The notes under the pieces were generated by a model that worked only from the letters and a program-made list of their open reading frames with translations, did not search any database and had not been told where the DNA came from. Both the position numbers and the translations under genes were made by a program. A stretch of 64,000 nt of DNA. Origin: Leuctra nigra. Taxonomy: Eukaryota > Arthropoda > Insecta > Plecoptera > Leuctridae. Numbering within the stretch: the stretch's first letter is position 1; every line of letters begins with the position of its first letter. Positions 19,601-28,316 of the stretch are shown here, one piece after another. The stretch is taken from NCBI GenBank assembly GCA_934045905.1, contig OW203763.1:47547494-47611493 (forward strand). Reading direction: 5' to 3'.

Positions 19601-22510
19601 GGAAAACTGAGTAGTTTAGTAAACATAATAATGTGTGAGCATAAAAATGATACAATGATATTTATTGCCTCTCCCCCTGTGCAACCACTTTCAATACCAT
19701 GTGCCATTTCTGAGAGCTTATCACCACTTCGTCGCCCTAGTATTTATTTGATCCATATCCACTTTTTCGCGAACGGAGAAAATCGAGTTCAAAGTTCATG
19801 CATCGTTCCTTGCTCAATGCCAATGACTTCAAGGATGTTTGATGCATGAATATTATGGAAATAAATCAGTTAATTATGCCTAGGCAAGAAAACCCTTTTT
19901 GGGCCCATAGTCTATTAGTTATTTGATACTTCCGGTTGGATATGGATGAAATGTGCTTACATTATTTCATTTTCAGTAAGAATGTGTGTTAAATTTTGAT
20001 CCATCATATCCATTTGCGAATTGTTATTTACCTACTTCCGTGTTGAAGACACAAACTGAATGGTGCCTTCAATAATGTTTAGTCAAGGCTTATGGTTCTG
20101 GATGGTTAATGTAGCATCATAGAAGCACTAAGAAAGTAGTTTGTGCCGAGGATATGACAAAAAAAAACACTGAAATCTGGTTAAAAATTGAGAATTCTTA
20201 ACCAGAGGTCTTGGATATAGATAGAACACCTCACCAATGGACTGCCACCTTGACGCGGTGGTGGGGCTTAACCCAACCAAGTGCAGTCCAGGGTCGGCCT
20301 AGTCCCATGCCCTCCCTTGAATTTGCGGTCCCCTCGGGCCGGCCTCCCCCCTCGAGATGGTGATCCCCCTGAAATCGAGTCCCACTGGCCCGAAGCCTCC
20401 CCCTCCCCCCCGGTCCGTCACCATTCCGGCCTGGCCTTCCCACCAGTGCTGGACTCCCCCGGATCGGGCCAGTTAGGTCGACCCCTCCCCATGTCCTCCA
20501 CTTATATCAACAAAGTTAAATGCAAAAATGCAAATATTAATGTGCGCAATATAACCTCGTCGTTGACGCGCCGTTAAACCACAATAATCAATCAATTAGA
20601 TAGAACAAGCACTGAGTAAACAGTTAGTGGCACTAACTCCAAAAAAGTGAAAAGTGGATATGAATCAAATAAGTACTAGGGCGACGACTTGTTGAAATAT
20701 TACACTGCCCAAAACTTTCCTTCAACTGATCAAAATAAAAATACATTTCAATTTTGATGTCGTGGACGTTTTCGGAACCATCTTGTAATGACATGGCAGT
20801 GGTGACGGTTTGTTCCGTTGGAGGTGCTGGTGGCCCTGATAAGGGCCGTTCGCGACGTTTCGAAGGATGTACTTCCTTCATCTTCTGGCAGTCAACCGCC
20901 AGAAGATGAAGGAAGTACATCCTTCGAAACGTCGCGAACGGCCCTTATCAGGGCCACCAGCACCTCCAACGGAACAAACCGTCACCACTGCCATGTCATT
21001 TCAATTTTATTGCAATATTTTTGAACATTACTTGCACTTTGTTTTTATTGAAACAAGCACTCCATCTCGACAGATCTTTAAATGTATCAAAGCAAAGTAC
21101 CGGGTGGCGCATAAAAAACGCACAATGGCGGAGACATCGCTGTGACGAAACTACTGCATACATCGGGCTGAAAATTTCACATAATATAAACAACATACTA
21201 AGGTTTGATGTGTGAAAGTTTCAAAAGCATTACTTTTGTAGGAAAAAAGTTACATCAGTTCGAATTTGGTTGTCAAAAAATCGATTATACAAAGCTCAAA
21301 TAGGGCGCGTAAAGAAAACGTGCATTGGTTGGGACGCTGTTTATTCAAAACTACACATGATAACAAGCTGAAAATATCAAATTTTATGCACAATAGCTAT
21401 TGCCATCATTGGTGTAAAAAATTCAATAAATATGAATAAATTGAACGAAAGTTATGGTACCTTAAAGTTGAGATTAAAAGCTGAATTAGCCTGAGATAAT
21501 TACACTTTTTGAAATTTGTGCGTAAAACTTAGAAAGATATTCTGCTTTTAGTATCAACTTGAATACACCATAACTTTCGTTTCTTTGATCCCAATTTAGT
21601 GAAAAGCTTACATAATTTATAGCTATATATTTTGTTTAAAATTAAAAAAAAATCAGATTGATATCGTTAGCAGTTTTGAAGAAACAGCGTACCGGCCAAT
21701 GGACGTTTTCTTTACGTGGGCTTTTGAGCTCCGTATAATCGATTTTCGGCAAGCAAATTTGAGCAGCTGTAACTTTTTTCTAACAAAATGAGTGTTTTTT
21801 AAACTTTCACACATTAGACCTTAGTATGTTGTTTATATTATGTGAAATTTTCAGCACGATGTATGTAGTAGTTTCGTCACAGCGATGTCTCGCCCATTGT
21901 GCGTTTTTTTTGCTCCACCCAGTATATTCAATTACGCATCACATTCACGCGTGATTTCCAGTCTGTCCATTCTACTACTCATTGTGAAGGTATGAACTTT
22001 CTTCATATTCCCAGAGGCTATGTCGCCAGAAAATATAAAACTTAAGAGTCAATAAATGTTGAATGGCACATAGCTTCAGCCTTGAAGTGACTTAGGGGTG
22101 GGCGTGAGATAGGGTTTGAGGGGGAGCGCATAACAGCTGATCACGGCATTCTGACGAACTGAGGTCATGATAAATAGACAAAACAACTAGTGTTTAGTAT
22201 TTTTTGATAACAGTTTTGAGTACCTATTACAAATGTCAGCACTTTTCCGATTAAACGTTTACCAACGTTTAAATGCAAGATTGACGTTTAAACGTACCAC
22301 CCCTACTTGTATACATCTCTATTTTATTTCCAGTGCCGTCAGAATGGATTGGCTCTGGTAATCGCGGCTTACTTGACCAATGCCGAGAAGTTCAAACAAC
22401 GACCGAGTATTCGAGTGACCGTCAATAACTCTCTGACTGAAGAGGATATCAACAACTTCGTTACGATTCTCCACGAAGCTTGCGAGGAACTTGCAGAGGA
22501 ACTACACTGA
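4448..22510 (+). CDS. SPTLC1: Serine palmitoyltransferase subunit 1 (SPTLC1-like), 5' incomplete, 7 exons
   Basis: The exons are 4448-4610, 7191-7323, 8116-8245, 8984-9181, 9985-10096, 10227-10480 and 22334-22510. They splice in phase into ~388 residues plus stop; animal SPTLC1 is ~470 residues, so ~85-90 N-terminal residues, including the ER membrane anchor, are missing from this window. SPTLC1 pairs with SPTLC2/3 in the ER membrane to condense serine with palmitoyl-CoA, the first step of sphingolipid synthesis. Diagnostic stretches are [68 protein letters not shown] and HQRLSG. As in other SPTLC1 proteins, the segment before IGGFC has no PLP-binding lysine, which marks it as the non-catalytic subunit rather than SPTLC2. 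The cysteine in GSCGPRG aligns with human Cys133. The last intron is 11.9 kb and full of transposons. Confidence 0.93.
4765..4978. mobile_element. Tc1/mariner-like MITE, copy 1 of a three-copy family
   Basis: The ~27-bp terminal inverted repeats begin GTACACTC and end GAGTGTAC. The interior carries the family core (a GTGAGCTCTGATTTCATTG block near 4875 and CAAGGATTGATTGTCAA near 4902), shared with 44298-44514 and, in diverged form, with 59107-59330. No coding capacity. A TA target is plausible but not proven. Confidence 0.75.
4980..5400. repeat. GC-rich dispersed repeat (family A), copy 1
   Basis: Over ~400 bp this matches 20232-20580 in the same orientation, including GTCCGTCACCATTCCGGCCT and the end block with TCGACGCGCC. 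On the - strand it reads through Gly/Arg-rich frames. It looks like the untranslated end of an unidentified retroelement, but no protein motif supports a family. Confidence 0.7.
5560..7100 (-). pseudogene. R2-like non-LTR retrotransposon fragment (reverse transcriptase and C-terminal endonuclease)
   Basis: Lies antisense in the first visible SPTLC1 intron. Reading from 7098 downward, [19 protein letters not shown] matches an RT conserved block. After a frameshift comes [12 protein letters not shown] (the catalytic FADD box, around 6840-6885), then IRYLGIDF, then [16 protein letters not shown] and FRGLGVMRT (6300-6420). The 5576-5878 frame adds RRVDIMA and [11 protein letters not shown], the restriction-like endonuclease motif expected at the C-terminus of R2-type elements. 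The upstream half of the RT is missing, and several frameshifts and stops make it inactive. The family call rests on motif order, from memory. Confidence 0.8.
7191..7323 (+). CDS. SPTLC1: SPTLC1-like exon b
   Basis: Starts after GATGTCTTAG and ends before GTAAGT with two bases of a Val codon left over. It encodes [14 protein letters not shown] and then [20 protein letters not shown], part of the PLP-fold core conserved across alpha-oxoamine synthases. Confidence 0.93.
7391..8073. mobile_element. Foldback element with TTA target duplication
   Basis: Near-complete inverted repeat: arms ~7391-7705 and ~7770-8073, ends TAGTCCAGTCAAA and its complement, spacer ~60 bp. It is flanked on both sides by TTA, the 3-bp TWA target typical of PIF/Harbinger elements. 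No coding capacity. It sits 43 bp upstream of SPTLC1 exon c. Confidence 0.8.
8116..8245 (+). CDS. SPTLC1: SPTLC1-like exon c
   Basis: Starts after a pyrimidine-rich TTTTTAG acceptor (one base completes Val) and ends at AAG before GTAGGT, phase 0. It encodes [33 protein letters not shown] and a Lys/Glu-rich end, matching the SPTLC1 FAIQKGL and FKHNDM signatures. Confidence 0.93.
8984..9181 (+). CDS. SPTLC1: SPTLC1-like exon d
   Basis: Starts after GGTTTCAG, ends at CCG before GTCAGT, 66 codons in phase 0. It encodes [47 protein letters not shown] and [16 protein letters not shown] and the acidic pair before SFG belong to the PLP-binding core. The open frame continuing upstream to 8864 is intronic. 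Confidence 0.93.
9255..9480. repeat. Dispersed repeat family B, copy 1
   Basis: Shares an ordered set of blocks (CTTGAGGTGAGCTCA, AGAGAATACTTC, ACTGTATTTG, AGCTTGATT, AAAAGTGTG) with copies at 12622-12690 plus 13855-14000, 31560-31740 and 39740-40000. Non-coding, SINE-sized and diverged; its origin is not recognised. Confidence 0.6.
9985..10096 (+). CDS. SPTLC1: SPTLC1-like exon e
   Basis: Starts after GTGTGCAG, ends with one base of a Gly codon before GTACGA. It encodes [26 protein letters not shown] and VEHQRLSGL. This is where catalytic subunits carry the PLP lysine; here the segment before IGGFC has no lysine, as in SPTLC1. Confidence 0.92.
10227..10480 (+). CDS. SPTLC1: SPTLC1-like exon f
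   Basis: Starts after CCTCCCAG (completing Gly) and ends at CAC before GTAAGT, phase 0. [17 protein letters not shown] is the conserved SPTLC1 segment; the rest covers the small C-terminal domain, including a Glu-rich stretch. The next coding exon is 11.9 kb away. Confidence 0.92.
10481..12082. other. Start of the 11.9-kb SPTLC1 intron, no gene
   Basis: No coding signal. It contains the left member (10684-10749) of a ~65-bp inverted-repeat pair whose partner is at 14225-14290. The rest is anonymous AT-rich sequence. Confidence 0.6.
12091..12601. mobile_element. Non-autonomous hAT element with GAAGTC-type internal repeats
   Basis: Perfect 15-bp terminal inverted repeats (TAGGGGTGTGCGAAG) are flanked by an exact 8-bp target duplication, CCAGAAAC, at 12083-12090 and 12602-12609; this target size is diagnostic of hAT. 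The subterminal regions are rich in TCGAAG/CTTCGA direct repeats in both orientations. No transposase; the open frames here follow the hexamer repeats. Confidence 0.9.
12690..12841 (-). mobile_element. 3' tail of a non-LTR retroelement, 5'-truncated
   Basis: Read on the - strand it ends in AAATAAATCTGAATCTGAAT, the (TCTGAA)n-type tail common on insect non-LTR elements. No coding sequence remains. It lies between the two parts of repeat B copy 2. Confidence 0.5.
12850..13839. mobile_element. Non-autonomous hAT element (990 bp) with CGTATA-type repeats
   Basis: Terminal inverted repeats start CAGGGTTGGGTGCGTATA and end TATACGCACCCATCCCTG (1 mismatch). Exact 8-bp target duplication ATTTCAAT at 12842-12849 and 13840-13847. 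Both subterminal zones are packed with (T)ACGTATAATACG repeats. It contains a nested TIR element at 13248-13411. No transposase. Confidence 0.92.
13248..13411. mobile_element. Small TIR element of the GGCTGCAAACACACG family, copy 1
   Basis: Starts GGCTGCAAACACACGCGG and ends CCGTGTGTTTGCAACC. It carries internal GCGTTTTTT, CATGCCG and GTGTTCGACCAAGAA blocks also found, repeated, in the larger copy at 52125-52605. Nested inside the hAT element at 12850-13839. Superfamily unknown. Confidence 0.7.
14417..14773. mobile_element. TIR element beginning GGGGCTGTGCATAAAGGA
   Basis: ~27-bp terminal inverted repeats (GGGGCTGTGCATAAAGGACG and its near complement), flanked by AAA on both sides. The interior has several G-runs and the phrase CACAGTGTGACAGGGGGG twice. 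The end sequence resembles ISL2EU-type elements as I remember them; tentative. Confidence 0.7.
14968..16658 (-). repeat. Tandem tRNA-derived SINE array: five 306-bp units plus an inverted partial unit
   Basis: Five nearly identical 306-bp units repeat from ~14975 to ~16505, each with a tRNA-like head (15004-15076, then +306, +612, +918 and +1224). A truncated sixth copy lies in the opposite orientation at 16521-16658. The whole block is flanked by 13-bp direct repeats CATGTCAATATAT (14955-14967 and 16659-16671), so it is one retroposition event that was then amplified or mis-replicated. The near-identity of units implies recent homogenisation. Confidence 0.88.
15004..15076 (-). tRNA. tRNA-like head of the SINE unit (pseudo-tRNA); repeated at 15310, 15616, 15922 and 16228
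   Basis: 73 nt fold into a cloverleaf: acceptor GTCCCGA/TCGGGGT, D stem GCTT/AAGC, T arm CTGGG-TTCGATT-CCCAG, with A box TAGCTTAATGGTTA and B box GGTTCGATTCC. The anticodon loop reads CCGGAAA, giving GGA (Ser) but with C instead of U at position 33, and the anticodon stem has an A-G mismatch; it also lacks the long variable arm of a true tRNA-Ser. More likely a SINE promoter than a working tRNA gene. Confidence 0.55.
17214..17994. other. Anonymous interior of the hAT-like element
   Basis: No coding motif. AT-rich, with a few G-rich stretches such as GGGCCCAAAAATGAG. Nothing else recognised. Confidence 0.4.
18183..18750. mobile_element. Non-autonomous hAT element with long G/C runs and three internal repeats
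   Basis: Perfect 15-bp TIRs (CAGTGGTCGAATTGG) with exact 8-bp target duplication GTCAATAC at 18175-18182 and 18751-18758. A run of ~24 G at 18240-18264 and ~19 C near 18719-18737 sit just inside the two ends. Three ~100-bp direct repeats (18305-18400, 18440-18530, 18545-18625) share GAGACGTTCTGAG. No coding capacity. Confidence 0.93.
18759..19300. other. Anonymous intronic sequence
   Basis: No motif, exon or repeat recognised in this ~540-bp stretch of the SPTLC1 intron. Confidence 0.4.
19304..19461. mobile_element. PIF/Harbinger-like MITE
   Basis: 158 bp; almost the whole element is an inverted repeat (arms ~63 bp, AGCTGGGTCCACATAGACCG at the left end). Flanked by TAA on both sides, the TWA 3-bp target typical of Harbinger. 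Internal GCGTTTTGCGTTTTCCG repeats. Confidence 0.82.
19465..20231. other. Anonymous intronic sequence
   Basis: No exon or defined repeat recognised. Part of the 11.9-kb intron. Open frames here are short and motif-free. Confidence 0.4.
20232..20580. repeat. GC-rich dispersed repeat (family A), copy 2
   Basis: Same order of blocks as 4980-5400: GCGGTGGTGGGG, CTCCCTTGAATTTGCGGTCC, GTCCGTCACCATTCCGGCCT, CAGTGCTGGACTCCCCCGGA, ending near GACGCGCCGTTAAACC. About 85-90% alike by eye. Function unknown. Confidence 0.7.
20788..21000. mobile_element. Near-perfect palindrome, possibly Penelope-like terminal repeat in head-to-head pair
   Basis: Two ~102-nt arms (20788-20889 and 20898-21000) are almost perfect reverse complements around an 8-nt loop. 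The right arm reads GATGAAGGAAGTACATCC then CGAAACGTCGCG, resembling the GATGA-stem-CGAAACGTC pattern of Penelope-like element terminal repeats, which often carry hammerhead ribozyme cores. The CTG before GATGA is not conserved here (it reads AGA), so a working ribozyme is doubtful. Confidence 0.6.
21100..21922. mobile_element. Tc1/mariner-like foldback element
   Basis: 823 bp, flanked by TA on both sides (21098-21099 and 21923-21924). Ends CCGGGTGG...CCACCCAG; the inverted repeat continues to near the centre (~21510), with ~80-85% identity between arms. No transposase. Confidence 0.8.
22334..22510 (+). CDS. SPTLC1: SPTLC1-like terminal exon g
   Basis: Starts after TTTCCAG in phase 0 and ends at TGA 22508-22510. 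It encodes [31 protein letters not shown] and an acidic C-terminal helix, as in the SPTLC1 C-terminus (P-SIRV-VT). Length and stop position agree with the family. Confidence 0.93.
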   Translation, partial: CRQNGLALVIAAYLTNAEKFKQRPSIRVTVNNSLTEEDINNFVTILHEACEELAEELH

Positions 22511-22925
22511 TGCTACAAACCAAATCTTCCGACAATATCATAGCCAAGGCCATGCTATTGCAATCTCTTGTGAGTTTATGCAGATGTATAATAAGACAGT
22601 TACACTGACATTTAGGTTTAAGGTCAGCTTTACCTTCGAGGTAAATTCTTGTGAATGTTTCCTCATGTTTTCAAAACTTTTAAACCATTCAAATGATAAA
22701 AATGTAAAGTAGAGTTTGTGTAGCTATTTCTTATGGTGGCTTAAGACTTAAGAACATGAATTATACATTTTTCCTAAAATTTAAAATATTCTTATTTTTC
22801 ACTGTTTAGTCGATTTTGGGCATAAATAATGTCTTTAAGTTTGTGTTCTTATTTTAAAGGTGACTCAAGAAATAAATAATTAATAATAATAAATAATTTG
22901 AATGTATCAAAAGTTATGACATTAT
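22511..22925 (+). other. Probable SPTLC1 3' UTR containing dispersed repeat family C
   Basis: Immediately follows the stop. 22665-22925 matches repeats at 33235-33520 and 57705-57965 (blocks TTTAAACCATTCAAATGA, GGCATAAATAATGT, GACTCAAGAAATA). Several AATAAA-type hexamers at ~22870-22900 could serve as polyadenylation signals, so the repeat may have donated the gene's 3' end. Confidence 0.5.
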
Positions 22926-25744
22926 GAGGAAATATAGTCAAATGAATTTACCTTGGGGTACAACCGAAAAGTACCTACATGAAGTGTGGCCTAGGAAACT
23001 GAAGGTGCCCACCGATATCCTTAGCACTGCTTTTAAGTCTCCAACAAACCAGTATTAATGTTTGCATTACATTTACATGTACCTATTTTATTTATTGAAA
23101 GCACTGCAATTGGTGAATACTTGGCTGTTTAGTCTTATACTTGATACTTCCATGTGTTTTTACTTTTTGGCATGTGAAGCGTCAGCAATTTGTCTTGATG
23201 TTATTTGTGAAGGGTTTATAATATGTATGTATTGACTGTTCATTCTTATAGATTGTATTACTGGAACAGATATTTTGCTAGGAGTGCACATTGTTACAAT
23301 TTCCACATCATACATCAGGACAGATTTCTTTGTATGAATATTATTAGGGATATTATCCATGGTCAATTCAAATAGTTTAATTATGATACAGCCTAATATC
23401 ACTGCCTAAATAGTAAGTGAACATTCCCCTCTAGCCACTGAGGTTTTGGTAGAAATTGATGTTTCATAAACATTTTATGCTCACCTAAGTAGGTACCTAA
23501 TACCTAAGTAGGTAATACCTAAGACCTAAGTAGGTAGGTATGCATTTCTCCCTTAAAGGAGAACAAAATACGTTAAATACGAGAAGTATGCAATGTAATA
23601 TTTATTTCTAAGAATTTAAGTGAAAACCGCATATTTTTAAAAAAATTCCTGATTTTTTTATGATTTATTTCATGTAGCGCGCAACGAATATTCATCTCAT
23701 GCGTGACGTACGTGGTGCGCGGCCATGTGTTCTGAGTCATGAGTCGCAGCGCGGCCGAGCACATGGCTATAAACAAAATCAAGTGTGACACTCATCTGTT
23801 CTTTACGCAACACACATGCAGTTCGTGGCCAACACGAGACGTAGAAACACTTCTGTGTCTCATATTGTGCATTTATTTTGTGAACTAATTTCTAATACGC
23901 TAACTGCATTATTCTTGCTGTGAATCGTTCACTATACAATAGGATAATGAGTAGAGACAACTATATTACCGCATCAGTTTGAACCAGAATATGCATAGGC
24001 TGATCTAGACAGTGTTGTTTTAGTGGACGAGAACGATATCACTGTTCAGATTATATTCGGGACGAAAATATATAATAATTTATGGTGTAAACATGGAATG
24101 TGCAAACCAATGCCGAGTGATTTTGAATGTTTGTGTTCTCAGGAAAGTGAAACATTGGTACGGTTAGACGCTAATTTGATTATGTCACTAAAAACCCCTT
24201 TTTATTATTTTAATTATTTTGCAAGTAGGTACTGTACTTACTGTTTCTGTTCCATCCACACATTTTCAAGTTCGTTTTGAAAATTTATTTTAATTTGTTG
24301 AAAGTAGTGCGTGAAAAACAAATGCCTTTGGGTTGATTGCCCTTCATAGTCTGAGATTGCCAGTGTAATTTATGGCCTGCTTCACACGTGGTCGTCACCC
24401 CTAGCATAGCCCCCTCGACTCCACCTCTTAGTTTTTACAACGAGTGCCCCACATTCACCGCACAATCTAAACAGGGTGGACAAACAGCACCAAAATACAA
24501 AATAAAATAAATGTGGAGTAGTTATCACTGTCACTTTCACTGTCGGTTTGGAGTCCTCACTATCTGATGCTTCTTCTTCTGGGTCCAGTCTAAACTAAAC
24601 ATCCAAATCTTGCGTTCACTTTCCGATAGTTGAGGTGATCTATTTTTATTTGGGTTGCGGGATGATACCCTACCGAGGCACTTACTTTTCTGTATTATTA
24701 AAACCCTAAAACGAACACTGAGTCATTATTAAATCGGATTATACTATATTATATATTTGAATTACACTTTCTTCACATCCTGACTCAGTGACTGCAGGAA
24801 CTCGACTGATTTTCATGTGACGAAAAAACTTACGCCTACAACTCATAAACATATCAGGGCCTCTTGGGAGCATTGCTTGGGTGAGGCGTCAAATTCCTGA
24901 GAGCTACGCATGCAAGTTTCTTAAGTGTGTAATGACCTCATCTAAATTTATTACCTACAAGCATTTTTATGTTTAACTCGTAAAACATTCTGAAGATGGA
25001 ATAATGAAACTAAAATAACGCAACCAATGTCGAGTGATTTTGAGTGTTTGTTGAGTGAATGTTTGTGTCGTCGGGAAAGTGAGACAATTGGCTAGGTAAG
25101 GCGGTAATAGAATGCGTATCTATAAACCCATCTATGTGAACGTGATAATTTAATCATTTATATCATAAGATCAATCAGTTTGTATAACACTAATACTTTG
25201 AGACGAAGGAAGCTTTGAATGAGCTTTGGAATTAGGTTTCAAAACAGTGAATCGTTTCGGCGCTTTCTTTCTATTAGGGAATCGGTGTTCACGGCGATGG
25301 CGTGCATGCCTTTTCCTTACTATTACAGCTGTAAACAAGACACTTTGGCATTATGAAATAGTATGATACTATTATTAGATCTTTAAATTGCATTATACAT
25401 CATAAGTTAGTGCATGAATGAATATAGACTGACTTGCATGCATGCATACGAACTCACGCGGCACCCATATAACCAATGCATAGCCACCCGTGCGACGCCC
25501 CAGTGACGTCATCGTTCTCGTAGCGTTGCGCATGAACGTCTGCCAAGGTGTGTTACGATTTTTTTCATAACCAACAAGCATGTCTATGTTATATGAACAC
25601 ATACAACATTCTGACACTGAAATATCACTAAACTTATTTTGTTCTCCTTTAAGAAAGAATAGTGAAACACTTCATTTGTGTGATCCTTTGATGAATGTAT
25701 TTATTTTTAAGTTAGGTTTTCAAAATTGGATGGGAACTAACTGT
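22926..25744. other. Intergenic, no gene recognised
   Basis: Contains CCTAAGTAGGTA simple repeats (23485-23545), a GC-rich patch (23700-23765) and a diverged direct repeat (24105-24150 and 25024-25080, sharing CGAGTGATTTT and TGTTTGTG). None of the open frames has a recognisable motif. Confidence 0.5.
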
Positions 25745-28137
25745 GGGCTGATTCCACCAGAAATAGACCAATTTTAAGAAAAATGGTTGCGGCACTATTT
25801 AATACGTGTTTCTAACTTTGCTCACAGAAACATATATACTTATGAATGTAAAAACGATTTTTTGCATATTTTTTACTTTTGTTGTTTAGAAGATACGGGC
25901 CTTAGAGGTTTGGAGAACAAGCAAAATAAGGGTATACGGCACGTCTTGCATTTGTACCAAAAACAAAGATAATTGTGTTCCACCAGCGTTGTTAGATTCA
26001 GAAAATGTTCCATCTTTCAATAAAAAAATTCGACATTTGATTTGGGCAACTCTAACTGTGCAAATTTGGGGTGCACATTTTCGGCGGGAAATCGTGTTTT
26101 TTTGAATTTTTGAGACAATATTTTCGTTCAATGTTTAATATTTCAAAACAAATATTTTTGTGTGTGAACTACATACCAAGTGGTATAATAATTAGCTGAT
26201 AAACATTTAAATTATTCCATTAACCTAGCTAAAAAAATATCTAAATATTTGGGAATTCAATTTTTTCCCATTTTCAAGGTCATAGTACGGAAAAGGGGGA
26301 CCTCGTATAATCTGGTGAAACATACACTAAGATTGGCGAATATAAGGTGATAATTACTGAAAGTTTTGTTTTGTATATTGACTTGGTATAGAAGTTACGA
26401 TACTGTCCTTAGGGTCAAAATTGAAAATAAATTAATATTTGACATTTTCGAGGTCATAGTACGGAAAAGGGGGACCACATATATTCTGGAAAGAGATGCG
26501 CTTACATTCACGTATAAGGTTAGTAATTACCGAAAGTTTTGTTTTGTATATTAGTTTGGTATAGAAGTTACAGTAACGTTGATGAGGTACTGCATATGGA
26601 AAATAAGTTAATTTTTGGCATTTTGTAGGTCATAGTACGGAAAAGGGGGACCTTATTAATTCTATAAAATATTATTATTGAATTGGTGATATTAATGTTC
26701 TTAATTTCTCAATGTTTGGTTTTGTATATATCATGTTAACTTAAAACTGACAATAGATTCAAAATGATCATATTTATGTATCTTCGGGTTGTACTACACC
26801 TAGGGCTATATATTTTAAGTCATCTAAAGCGATGAAATCTTGGTCGTTAATATTTATATAGTAAAAATTAAAATAATAATCATGCGTATATCATAAATGT
26901 GCATCATTAATGTTTTTTTTTATAAAATCTGAATCAGAAGTAAATTTGAGCCGTGAATACCTCATCAATGATACCTAACTTCTATACCAAACTAATATAC
27001 AAAACAAAACTTTCGGTAATTACTTACCTTATATACGTGAATGTAAGCGCATCTGTTTCCAGAATATATGTGGTCCCCCTTTTCCGTACTATGACCTCGA
27101 AAATGTCAAATATTAATTTATTTTCAATTTTGACCCTAAGGACAGTATTGTAACTTCTATACCAAGTCAATATACAAAACAAAACTTTCAGTAATTATCA
27201 ACCTTATATTCGCCAATCTTAGTGTATGTTTCACCAGATTATACGAGGTCCCCCTTTTCCGTACTATGCCCTTGAAAATGGGAAAAAATTGAATTCACAA
27301 ATATTTGGATATTTTTTTAGCTAGGTTAATGGAATAATTTTAAATGTTTATCAGCTTATTATTTTTGAAATATTTTGAAATATTAAACATTGAACGAAAA
27401 ACATTGTCTCAAAAATTCAAAAAAACACGATTTCCCGCCGAAAATGTGCACCCCAAATTTGCACAGTTAGAGTTGCCCAAATCAAATGTTGAATTTTTTT
27501 ATTGAAAGATGAACATTTTCTGAATCTAACAACGCTGGTGGAACACAATTATCTTTGTTTTTGGTACAAATGCAAGACGTGCCGTATACCCTTATTTTGC
27601 TTATTCTCCAAACCTCTAAGGCCCATATCTTCTAAACGACAAAAGTAAAAAATATGCAAAAAAATCGTTTTTACATTCATAAGTACAGTCGCCAGTTTTT
27701 CGCTATAGCACATTCGGCTCCTTTGAAAAGTCCAACAATGAGGCTAAGCCATGTTCAAGTGACAGGTTGACGCGTGTCCGGTGGTAAATATCTCTGCCTA
27801 TTGTGTCTACTGGGGTGGTGAGGGTAGGGTTGCTGAGATGCCAAATGTAGAATTTCTAAATGTTGTTTCCATGAAATGTGCGAAATACTTTAAGATTGGC
27901 AACAGTGTAAAGAGAAGGGGTTGGGGAGTCATTAAACGGTCAGGTAGCTTGACAAGAAAGTGATGAGCTTAACTCTCATACAATGAATGAATGCCTATTG
28001 TATCCTAGATAATGGGAAACCAATGTGCTATAGCGAAAAACTGGCGACAATATATATGTTTCTGTGAGCAAAGTTAGAAAATTGTATTAAATAGTGCCGC
28101 AACGACCACTGGCGGAATTCCGGTGGAACGACCCTGT
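25745..28137. mobile_element. 2.4-kb foldback element with internal ~175-bp direct repeats
   Basis: Left arm ~25780-26600 and right arm ~26957-28120 are reverse complements; outermost parts (25745 and 28137) are more diverged. The GGTCATAGTACGGAAAAGGG block occurs three times in the left half (~26278, 26452, 26627) and twice inverted in the right (~27075, 27248). The right arm is longer because a mariner-like MITE (27686-28050) is inserted in it. No coding capacity. Confidence 0.87.
27686..28050. mobile_element. Tc1/mariner-like MITE inserted in one arm of the foldback
   Basis: 365 bp with ~27-bp TIRs (GTCGCCAGTTTTTCGCTATA and complement), flanked by TA (27684-27685 and 28051-28052). The opposite arm of the host foldback (around 25840) has the uninterrupted target, which confirms both boundaries. 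The 60-codon frame inside has no transposase motif. Confidence 0.9.
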
Positions 28138-28170
28138 GGATAATATCCTTAATAATATTTATGAATCTGT

Positions 28171-28316
28171 CCTGGAGGGTTATTCTAAATTTCCGTGTCG
28201 TCTCGTATTAATTGATACGGTGTCACTACCATGTTAAATAGATAGCACTCCAGTGTGCAGTGAGCCCGTATCACGTGAAACGAGACGACAAGGGAATTTA
28301 GAATAGCCCCCCTGAT
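28171..28316. mobile_element. Small MITE-like hairpin
   Basis: ~35-bp imperfect inverted repeats: the left end reads GGGTTATTCTAAATTTCC, the right end is its near complement with CCCCCCTG at the edge; GTCGTCTCG is common to both arms. No clear target duplication. Confidence 0.65.

Noticed and set aside
22092..22305. Possible hAT MITE with TAGGGGTGG / CCACCCCTA ends
   Set aside because: Ends are similar, but the flanking 8-mers (AAGTGACT and CTTGTATA) do not match.
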